A stretch of 64,000 nucleotides of DNA from Nonomuraea sp. NBC_00507 (GTDB lineage: Bacteria; Actinomycetota; Actinomycetes; Streptosporangiales; Streptosporangiaceae): positions 10,168,001 to 10,232,000 of the forward strand of contig NZ_CP107853.1 of assembly GCF_036013525.1 (NCBI RefSeq), read 5' to 3'. The notes beneath the pieces were generated by a model. It ran no database searches and was not told the DNA's origin. It saw only the letters and a program-made list of their open reading frames with translations. Shown here one piece after another: positions 57,983-64,000 of the stretch (the stretch's first letter is position 1; each line of letters begins with the position of its first letter). A program made the translations under genes and the position numbers.

Positions 57983-59020
57983 GTGCGCGCAGTCCTCGCC
58001 GCCGTGCTCGCGACGCTCACCCTGTTGGCCACCGGTGTCGGTTCGGCCAGCGCCGCACCACGCCGGTCGGCCTTACCCGGTGGAAAGGCCAACTTTGTGA
58101 TCAGCCAGGGCTTCTTGCGCGCCGGGTCCACGCAGAACTGGGTGCGTCTGGGCACATACCAGTTCAAGGCCAACGGCACCGTCAGCGCGAGCACCTACCT
58201 CTGGTGGCAGCGCAACCCCGAGGGCAGACAGGCCACCGGTGTCGTCCCCGATTCCAGCTGCTCGACCAAGGCAGGCGGCTCCAGCTCACGTGTACGCGCC
58301 TGCGACGTGCTGACTGCCGGCGGTTTCACAGGCGCCCCGGACGAATCCCGTACCGGGACCTACAGCATGGCCGGCAACGTGGTGAGCATCAGATGGAAGA
58401 TCGCGCAGACCTGGACCGAGAAGTGGCGCGTGCAGCTGTCGCCTGACGGCAAGCTCGCCCGGCTGCAGTTCGCGGGCGGCACCCTGGCCACCCACGGATA
58501 CGGCTACGGAAGCAACTCCTCGTTCGCCACTCGCCGCGCCATGAGCTCCGTACGGACCTTCGCCGGAGCGCTCAGACAGGACCTGGTCTCCTGGTCGGGT
58601 CAGCGCATCGTGAATTCCGCTAACCAGCCGTTCAAGCCGGGCGCCTTCCGCGGCTGCGCCACCACGACCTCGTGCCTGACCTACCTGCAGCCGTCGTCCG
58701 CGAACGCCTGCCAGAAGAGCGGCGGCTGCCCCAACGTCGGCGGCGGCACCAAGGCGAACATCAGCTCCATCCAGTACTACCTCGTCAAAATCTCCAACCA
58801 CGATCGCCGCGACACCATGTGGCACTGGTGCACCTGTCTGGCCATGGAAAGAAAGCAGTTCTGCTATTCGGGCAACTCGCACATGAAGCCGCTGCTGCAG
58901 ATCATCGACGACAGCGGCGCCTTCCGCGGCTGGGTCGGCGCCGAGGCGTCCTTCTACCCCGGGTCCGGGACCAGGGCCAAAGACATGATGGCCGTATTCC
59001 GGATCACCGACTTCCGCTGA
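57983..59020 (+). CDS. Secreted protein of unknown function, Cys-rich
   Basis: 345 aa from GTG 57983 with AAGGAGG at ideal spacing. Sec signal peptide MRAVLAAVLATLTLLATGVGSASAAPRRS. The mature protein has nine Cys (SSC, RAC, RGC-ATTTSC, NACQKSGGC, WCTC, FCY), suggesting disulphides, plus Gly/Ser- and aromatic-rich beta-type sequence (YQFKANGTVSASTYLWWQRN). I do not recognise a family. It stands alone between nadK and the RNase gene, in front of a 59082-59105 hairpin. A hydrolase or adhesive role is possible but not supported by a motif. Confidence 0.75.
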   Translation: MRAVLAAVLATLTLLATGVGSASAAPRRSALPGGKANFVISQGFLRAGSTQNWVRLGTYQFKANGTVSASTYLWWQRNPEGRQATGVVPDSSCSTKAGGSSSRVRACDVLTAGGFTGAPDESRTGTYSMAGNVVSIRWKIAQTWTEKWRVQLSPDGKLARLQFAGGTLATHGYGYGSNSSFATRRAMSSVRTFAGALRQDLVSWSGQRIVNSANQPFKPGAFRGCATTTSCLTYLQPSSANACQKSGGCPNVGGGTKANISSIQYYLVKISNHDRRDTMWHWCTCLAMERKQFCYSGNSHMKPLLQIIDDSGAFRGWVGAEASFYPGSGTRAKDMMAVFRITDFR

Positions 59021-59081
59021 CGCGTCCGCGCGTTCAGGTTCACCGCCGCGTCCGCGAAGTGTTCACGAGTCCTTTGCGGTC

Positions 59082-59105
59082 TTTGTCGTTATTCGACACG
59101 ACAAA
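59082..59105. terminator. Hairpin before the RNase gene
   Basis: TTTGTCGT (59082-59089), 8-nt loop, ACGACAAA (59098-59105), about 60 bp after the stop of the Cys-rich gene. Probably a terminator, though it also lies in the RNase promoter region. Confidence 0.5.
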
Positions 59106-59147
59106 CGGTGATCATTGCAGTGTCCGTCGCACCCACGAGGAGGCTAC

Positions 59148-59561
59148 GTGCACACACCGCGACGCTCCCAACCGTCCTGGGCGGTAAGGCTTACCGTCAT
59201 CCTCACCGCCATCACGTCCCTCATCGGCCTGGTCGGCATCACCCCCGCCAACGCCGCGGTCTACAGCTCCTGCACCATCTCGCGGTGCGCCGACGCGCGC
59301 ACGGCCAAATCGATCTGGGCTTCCAAGGGTTACCCCACCACCAGAAACTGGTATTCGTGGCCGGACGGCAGGTACAACTTCGCCGGCGGACGCTTCTACA
59401 ACCGCGAGGGCCAGCTCCCCAGCGGCGCCACCTACTATGAGTACGACGTGTACTCCCGGTCGATGGGTGCCGCGCGTGACGTCTACCGGATCGTCGTCAA
59501 CCGCAGCACCGGCGTGGCGTGGTTCTCGCCCAACCACTACACCGACTTCTACCGGCTCTAG
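59148..59561 (+). CDS. Secreted guanyl-specific ribonuclease (barnase/RNase Sa family)
   Basis: 137 aa from GTG 59148 behind GAGGAGG; the in-frame ATG upstream lacks a ribosome-binding site. Signal peptide to about Ala37. The RNase fold motifs are intact: GGRFYNREGQLP, then catalytic Glu98 (YYEYDVY), Arg110/Arg114 and His130 (NHYTDFY). It cleaves RNA after G and would kill the producer if left in the cytosol. The barstar gene follows after 7 bp, a classic toxin-immunity arrangement. Confidence 0.93.
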   Translation: MHTPRRSQPSWAVRLTVILTAITSLIGLVGITPANAAVYSSCTISRCADARTAKSIWASKGYPTTRNWYSWPDGRYNFAGGRFYNREGQLPSGATYYEYDVYSRSMGAARDVYRIVVNRSTGVAWFSPNHYTDFYRL

Positions 59562-59568
59562 GAACCTC

Positions 59569-59937
59569 ATGGCCTCCACCGCACGTCCGCTGCCGCACTG
59601 GCTGACGGTGTCCACCGGCCCAGCACCGGCAGTGGTGGATGGGCGGGCCTGCCGGACCCGCGCCGCCTTCTTCGAGGAGGTGGCGCGGGCTCTGCGCTTC
59701 CCTGACTACTTCGGCCGCAATTGGGACGCGCTCACCGACTGCCTGCGCGATGCGGGCGCCGTCGCCCTGATCGTGGAGCACGCCGAGGACCTGCTCAGCG
59801 CCGAACCTCCCGAGCAGTTCGACACCTTGCTGGCCGTCCTTTCTGACGCCGCCGGGGACGGGCTGACCGTGACTCTGTGCACCGACCCCGCCCATGAGAC
59901 TCCGCTCCGGCAACGGGCCGCCGCCGCACTGACGTGA
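59569..59937 (+). CDS. Barstar family RNase inhibitor
   Basis: 122 aa from ATG 59569. The barstar core reads RAAFFEEVARALRFPDYF followed by GRNWDALTDCLRDAG, with the family's conserved NWDALTDCL. It would bind and block any RNase retained in the cytosol. The start lies 7 bp after the RNase stop, so the two are translated together and the inhibitor cannot be lost without the toxin. The N-terminal ~20 residues are an extension compared with barstar of Bacillus. Confidence 0.93.
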   Translation: MASTARPLPHWLTVSTGPAPAVVDGRACRTRAAFFEEVARALRFPDYFGRNWDALTDCLRDAGAVALIVEHAEDLLSAEPPEQFDTLLAVLSDAAGDGLTVTLCTDPAHETPLRQRAAAALT

Positions 59938-60021
59938 AACTTTCAACCCATCCGTGCGCCCGGCCTGCCGGGGGCGCCGGCGCACGCTTGCGATAGCCCT
60001 GGAACTCCTTGACCGGCCGCG

Positions 60022-60037
60022 GTGTTCGCGTTAACAC
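60022..60037. promoter_or_regulatory. LacI-type operator, distal (arabinanase gene)
   Basis: GTGTTCGCGTTAACAC: arms GTGTT/AACAC around a central CG. It is 64 bp upstream of the proximal perfect site and fits the same pattern TGTT-N6-AACA. Confidence 0.6.
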
Positions 60038-60085
60038 TGAGCGCACAGCTTCCGTAGTCAACTGTCAGCGCCACTGTCAGGAAGA

Positions 60086-60101
60086 ATGTTAGCGCTAACA
60101 T
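60086..60101. promoter_or_regulatory. LacI-type operator, proximal (arabinanase gene)
   Basis: ATGTTAGCGCTAACAT, a perfect 16-bp palindrome with central CG, 13 bp before the ATG at 60115. It differs from the GAAAGCGCTTTC element, so another LacI protein, not in the window, should bind it. Confidence 0.75.
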
Positions 60102-60114
60102 CATGGAGTGCTCA

Positions 60115-61578
60115 ATGAAGAGACGCACCGCCCCTCTCTTAGGACCCGGCTGCCGCCTCGGAAACACTGCCATCGCGGTCGTCGCAACGGTGCTCATGGT
60201 GTGCCAGTCGCTCGTGGCCGCAGCCCCGGCGACCGCCGCGACCATCGATACCAACGCCTCCTATGTGCTGGTCAACCGGCACAGCGGCAAGGCCATGGAC
60301 GTCTATAACCGCGCCACCTCCGACGGCGCCCCCATCGTCCAGTGGGCCCGCAACGACGGCGCCTGGCAGCAGTGGCAGTTCGTCGACTCCGGCGGCGGCT
60401 ACTACCGCCTGCGCTCGCGCCACAGCGGCAAGGTCCTCGACGTCTCCAACCGCTCTACGGCCGATGGCGCGAACGTCGTCCAGTGGAGCGACCTCAATGG
60501 CACCAACCAGCAGTTCCGCGTCGTCGACACCGACAATGGGTTCGTCAAGCTGATCAATCGCAACAGCGGCAAGGCGCTGGAGGTGTGGGAGTGGTCCACC
60601 ACCGACGGCGGCCGCCTGTCGCAGTACACCGACCTCAACGGCGCCAACCAGCAGTGGCAGCTCCTCAAGCTAGGCGATTCCACCACGCCGCCGCCTGGCT
60701 ACCCCAATCCCGGGTACGTCACCGGCGACGTCAATGTCCACGACCCCGAGGTGACCAAGACCCCGGGCGGCACGTACCTGCTGGCTCACACCGGTGACGG
60801 CATCCCGCTGAAGACCTCGGCCGACCGGACGGCCTGGCGGAATGCCGGATCGGCGTTCCCGGGCGGCGTCCCGTGGGCCCATCCGTACACGGATGGAGGC
60901 AACACGCTGTGGGCGCCGGACATCACCCATGTCAACGGCCGCTACTCCATGTACTACTCGGCCTCCACGTTCGGTTCCAACCACTCGGCGATCTTCCTGG
61001 CCACCAGCTCGACCGGCGCGTCCGGATCGTGGACCAACCAGGGCCTGGTGATCGAATCGCGCACCTCGGACGACTTCAACGCGATCGACCCCAACCTGGT
61101 CATCGACGATCAAGGCCGCTGGTGGCTGAACTTCGGCTCCTTCTGGTCCGGCATCAAAATGGTCCAGCTCGACCCCGCCACCGGCAAGCGCATCGACTCC
61201 ACCATCCGCAGCATCGCCGGCCGGGGCGGCGGCGCGATCGAGGCGCCCTCCATCTTCCGCCATGGCGGCTACTACTACCTGCTGGTCTCCTTCGACCTGT
61301 GCTGCCGCGGCGCCTCCAGCACCTATCGCATCATGGTCGGCCGTTCCACGTCGATCACCGGCACGTACGTCGACCGCAACGGGACGGCGATGACCTCCGG
61401 CGGCGGCACGCAAATCCTGGCCGGGCATGGAAGCATCCACGGCCCTGGCCACCAGGCCGTCCTGCCCGACAACGACGGAGACGTGCTCTTCTATCACTGG
61501 TACGCCGACGACGGTTCCTCCCGGCTCGGCATCAATAGGATCGGCTGGGACGCCGCGGGCTGGCCTTTCGTCTACTGA
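60115..61578 (+). CDS. Secreted endo-1,5-alpha-L-arabinanase: ricin-type lectin plus GH43
   Basis: 487 aa from ATG 60115 behind GGAGTG. A signal peptide (to about Ala42) is followed by a ricin-B/CBM13-like lectin of three repeats with Q-x-W ends (RHSGKAMDVYNRATSDGAPIVQW and two more, residues ~47-185), then a five-bladed GH43 propeller. The catalytic trio is Asp210 (DVNVHD), Asp325 (FNAIDPNL) and Glu376 (GAIEAPSI); WAPDITHVNGRYSMYYSAS fits GH43 arabinanases. It would release arabino-oligosaccharides from pectin or arabinan outside the cell. Two LacI-type operators precede it. Confidence 0.9.
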   Translation: MKRRTAPLLGPGCRLGNTAIAVVATVLMVCQSLVAAAPATAATIDTNASYVLVNRHSGKAMDVYNRATSDGAPIVQWARNDGAWQQWQFVDSGGGYYRLRSRHSGKVLDVSNRSTADGANVVQWSDLNGTNQQFRVVDTDNGFVKLINRNSGKALEVWEWSTTDGGRLSQYTDLNGANQQWQLLKLGDSTTPPPGYPNPGYVTGDVNVHDPEVTKTPGGTYLLAHTGDGIPLKTSADRTAWRNAGSAFPGGVPWAHPYTDGGNTLWAPDITHVNGRYSMYYSASTFGSNHSAIFLATSSTGASGSWTNQGLVIESRTSDDFNAIDPNLVIDDQGRWWLNFGSFWSGIKMVQLDPATGKRIDSTIRSIAGRGGGAIEAPSIFRHGGYYYLLVSFDLCCRGASSTYRIMVGRSTSITGTYVDRNGTAMTSGGGTQILAGHGSIHGPGHQAVLPDNDGDVLFYHWYADDGSSRLGINRIGWDAAGWPFVY

Positions 61579-62041
61579 CCCACTTTGGGCTGAGTGTCAC
61601 GTCAGGTTGTGGGCGCAGGCGGTAAGCAGGGAGGCCAGCTTGTGCACCTCCCCGGAGGGAAATCCGGTGATCATGCGTTCCTCCACGCCCCAGGTGCACA
61701 TGCGCGAGGCCGCCGCCATCGCCGACCAGTTCGACCCCCACCTGCACACCGTCGAATCCGTGCACCACCGATGACCGCGACCCGGCCCTCGTCTCACGCA
61801 GACCTGGGCCGTCGCGCCTGCTCGGACACAAGTCCGCCGCGCGGCCACCGTCGCACTCCTGAAATCCGCGCGTAACGATCCCGCAAAGGCCTCTTCCCCG
61901 AGGAGCGTGTGACCGCTCACACTTACGCTCATGCATGTGACCGGTCACACCAGCGATGGAGGCCGGTCCGAGTCAGCGACGCCCCCTCGGGTCGCACCCC
62001 CCAGCCGGGCCGACCAGCCCGGCACCCAGGAGAGGACAGTC
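61579..62041. other. 463-bp gap: possible regulator remnant and operator pair
   Basis: No intact gene seen. A minus-strand frame ending at 61597 closes with VEERMITGFPSGEVHKLASLL, which resembles the C-terminal helix of MarR regulators, but has no recognisable HTH upstream, so it may be a decayed regulator. The right end holds two operators (61907-61949) and the ribosome-binding site of the next gene. Confidence 0.4.
61907..61949. promoter_or_regulatory. Two LacI-type operators before the GH-A glycosidase
   Basis: GTGTGACCGCTCACAC at 61907-61922 and TGTGACCGGTCACA at 61936-61949 (a perfect palindrome). Centres are 28 bp apart and both have the central CG of LacI sites. They lie 93-135 bp upstream of the ATG at 62042. 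Confidence 0.68.
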
Positions 62042-64000
62042 ATGCACCGACATCGGTTGTTGCGGCATGCCGGCACGGCGGCCGCCCTGGCGACGCTCGC
62101 CGCCCTGACCGCCACCCCAGCCACCGCAGCCGCCGCACTCGACGTGGTCGCCGTGGATTTCGCACAGCGCACCGGTCCCGTCCACGGCGGTGCGACCGGC
62201 ATGTTGTACGGCCTGTCGGACCCCGGCGTACCGGGAGATTCCCTCCTCGCCGGCGCCCGGCCGCGCACCATCGCGCAGAAGGCCCCGGACGGCGACCAGC
62301 ATCCCAACGGCGACGCGCTCGTGGTCGCGGACGGCTTCTTCGCCGCCGGAGGCGAGGAGGTCGTCATCTACATGCAGGACGTCTATAGCCAGTGGCCCTA
62401 TGAGAACCGCGGCATCGATGACTATCTGGCGAAGGTCGACACGATGGTGCGCAAGGTCGTCCGGGAGCGGCCACGAGACAAGGACAAGTTCGTCTGGGTG
62501 CCGTTCAACGAGCCCGACGGGATCTGGTACCAGGACTGGGCGGCGCTGAAGCAGAAGTTCTTCGACGACTGGAAGCTGGTGTTCGAGCGCATCCGGTCGA
62601 TCGACCCTGACGCCAGGATCGTCGGTCCCAACGAGGCGGCCTACAACCCCGGCCGGCTGCGCGACTTCCTCACCTGGGCCAAGGACGCGAGCTGCGCCGG
62701 CGGGAACTGCCTGCCGGACATCATGGCCTGGCACGAGCTGCAGCGCGACAAGCTCGCCTCCTACCGCGGCCACTATGAGCACTACCGCGCGATGGAGCGC
62801 GAGCTCGGCATCGGCCCGCTGCCGATCAACATCGACGAGTACGGCAACCGGCGTGACATGTCCGTCCCCGGCCAGATGATCCAGTGGATCTCCCTGTTCG
62901 AGGACACCAAGGTCGACGCCGACATGGCGTACTGGACCTACGCCGGCAACCTCGACGACCACGCGGTGCGCACCCGCCAGGCCAACGGCGGCTGGTGGCT
63001 GCTCAAGTGGTACGCGGACCTGACCGGGGAGACAGTCAGGGCGACCCCGCCCCGGCTGAACGTCGCCGACACGGTCCAGGCCGTCGCGGCGATCGACGAG
63101 TCCGCCCGGCGCGGCACCATCCTGGTCGGCGGCGGCTCGGAGCCCGTGCAGCTCGACATCGCCGGGCTCGACCCCGCGGTCTTCGGCAAGCAGGTCGACG
63201 TCGTGGTGTCCAGGACCACTTGGACCGGGTACGAGGGCGACGCGCTCAAGCCGCCGGTCACCGCCACCCGGCGCGCCACCGTGTCCGGGGGCAAGCTGCG
63301 GGTGGACCTGCCCGGCGGGGACGTGATGGCCGCCTACCGGGTCACCATCGTGCCCGCGAGCGGCGCTGAGCCTGAGCCCGACGCGCCGTGGACGGTCTCG
63401 GTCGAGGCGGAGTCCGCCGCGCTCACCTCCGCACAGGCCTTCAACCAGGACACGACGGCGAACCCCCAGCTGTACGCGACCTCCGGCCGGCGGGATGTCG
63501 GCGCCATGAATCGGGTCGACTCGGCCGTGACGTTCCCCGTCACCGTGCCTCGCGACGGCCGCTACCGGCTGGGCATCTACCAGGGCGCGAACAAGGCGCC
63601 GGGCAGGCACGCGCTGTTCGTGGACGGCAAGCTGAACCAGATCGTGCAGTATTCGGCGAACCTCGGCTGGACCTACCGCGGGCGCACCGACGTGGACGTC
63701 GAGCTGACCGCCGGCACCCACGAGCTGTCCGTGCGCACCAGCGCCGACGGCGCGAGCCGGCTGCCGGGCAGCGACATCACGCTGGACAGGTTCGACCTCA
63801 CCGAGGTGACCGGGGCCGAGCGCGCGGTCTACTCCGCCGACGAGGCGCGGCTGTCCGGCGGCGCGCGGATCACCCGCGAGGCGAAGGGCCCCGCCATCGC
63901 GCTCGGCGGTGACGCACTGGCCACGTTCTTCGTGGCCGCGAGCGAAGACGGCTACTACGACCTGACGCTTACCTACCGGGCGGCCGGCGCCGGCGAGCTG
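62042..64000 (+). CDS. Secreted clan GH-A glycosidase with CBM-like modules, 3'-truncated by the window
   Basis: At least 653 codons, open to the window end. ATG 62042 follows AGGAGAGGA. Signal peptide to about Ala31. Residues ~35-330 form a TIM barrel with probable acid/base Glu157 (FVWVPFNEPDG) and nucleophile Glu266 (PINIDEYGNR), the GH39-like clan A pattern. From about 465 onwards are beta-sandwich modules like CBM6/CBM35 (VSVEAESAALTSAQAFNQDT, YRLGIYQGANKAPGRHALFVDGKLNQ). It probably hydrolyses plant polysaccharide side chains outside the cell, in line with the arabinanase upstream. The exact family is uncertain. Confidence 0.82.
   Translation, partial: MHRHRLLRHAGTAAALATLAALTATPATAAAALDVVAVDFAQRTGPVHGGATGMLYGLSDPGVPGDSLLAGARPRTIAQKAPDGDQHPNGDALVVADGFFAAGGEEVVIYMQDVYSQWPYENRGIDDYLAKVDTMVRKVVRERPRDKDKFVWVPFNEPDGIWYQDWAALKQKFFDDWKLVFERIRSIDPDARIVGPNEAAYNPGRLRDFLTWAKDASCAGGNCLPDIMAWHELQRDKLASYRGHYEHYRAMERELGIGPLPINIDEYGNRRDMSVPGQMIQWISLFEDTKVDADMAYWTYAGNLDDHAVRTRQANGGWWLLKWYADLTGETVRATPPRLNVADTVQAVAAIDESARRGTILVGGGSEPVQLDIAGLDPAVFGKQVDVVVSRTTWTGYEGDALKPPVTATRRATVSGGKLRVDLPGGDVMAAYRVTIVPASGAEPEPDAPWTVSVEAESAALTSAQAFNQDTTANPQLYATSGRRDVGAMNRVDSAVTFPVTVPRDGRYRLGIYQGANKAPGRHALFVDGKLNQIVQYSANLGWTYRGRTDVDVELTAGTHELSVRTSADGASRLPGSDITLDRFDLTEVTGAERAVYSADEARLSGGARITREAKGPAIALGGDALATFFVAASEDGYYDLTLTYRAAGAGEL

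Noticed and set aside
61597..61932. Intact MarR regulator on the minus strand
   Set aside because: Only the last ~25 residues resemble MarR; no HTH is visible in the frame, so at most a remnant.
61973..63721. 582-aa open frame on the minus strand
   Set aside because: The opposite strand encodes a signal peptide and glycosidase active-site motifs continuing to the window end; the minus frame has none.

Overview
The window reads as chromosome of a high-GC filamentous actinomycete. Nearly every third codon position is G or C, GTG and TTG starts are common, ATGA/GTGA stop-start overlaps are frequent, secreted proteins carry twin-arginine-like or Sec signals, and a secreted RNase sits next to a barstar. 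A Streptosporangiaceae (Nonomuraea-like) host is a guess, not shown here. No rRNA, tRNA, CRISPR array, phage or insertion sequence was seen. Almost everything belongs to a series of catabolic islands, each with its own regulator, operators, transporter and enzymes.

Region 1 (1-4.2 kb): a 5'-truncated pirin gene, a short gene remnant, a YdjC/ChbG deacetylase with a GPH-type sugar symporter, and a secreted ThuA-domain protein.

Region 2 (4.2-23 kb) holds two interleaved regulons. Regulon A has an IclR regulator (6346-7119), a citrate-synthase-like lyase, a class III CoA-transferase, an aldehyde dehydrogenase, a ThDP enzyme, the ThuA gene and a PQQ dehydrogenase with a cupredoxin-like tail. Its promoters carry five pairs of a 13-bp element TCCRY-N3-RYGGA; in every pair the two copies start exactly 21 bp apart. 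Regulon B has a TetR regulator (19540-20244), 3-dehydroshikimate dehydratase (qsuB), an AroE-type dehydrogenase, a truncated aroQ remnant, a ShiA-like permease, an MBL hydrolase and a Liv-type ABC transporter. Three promoters share a 28-bp dyad. This looks like quinate/shikimate catabolism feeding protocatechuate, with the Liv transporter under the same control.

Region 3 (23-36.6 kb): a LacI-controlled glycan island. A nine-gene leftward operon (sugar ABC importer, TIM-barrel-like unknown, two D-2-hydroxyacid dehydrogenases, a BNR-4 secreted protein, an enolase-superfamily enzyme) faces a rightward set (isomerase, LacI, DUF2264 protein). Four GAAAGCGCTTTC-type operators mark the promoters. 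A frameshifted LVIVD-repeat pseudogene follows.

Region 4 (36.7-49.9 kb): an IclR/FAD-monooxygenase divergent pair around a perfect 17-bp palindrome; then TetR, a DUF5060-type glycosidase and a GH3 enzyme, divergent from a serine hydrolase and an oligopeptide-type ABC importer. A TetR-type operator sits exactly between the -35 and -10 boxes.

Region 5 (49.9-57 kb): a leftward operon of Fe-S (CCG) protein, FAD oxidase, an 84-aa unknown protein, APC permease and LLM-class oxidoreductase, divergent from a GntR regulator and a soluble cache-domain protein.

Region 6 (57-64 kb): NAD kinase, a Cys-rich secreted protein, the RNase-barstar pair, a ricin-lectin/GH43 arabinanase and the start of a clan GH-A glycosidase, the last two behind LacI-type operators.
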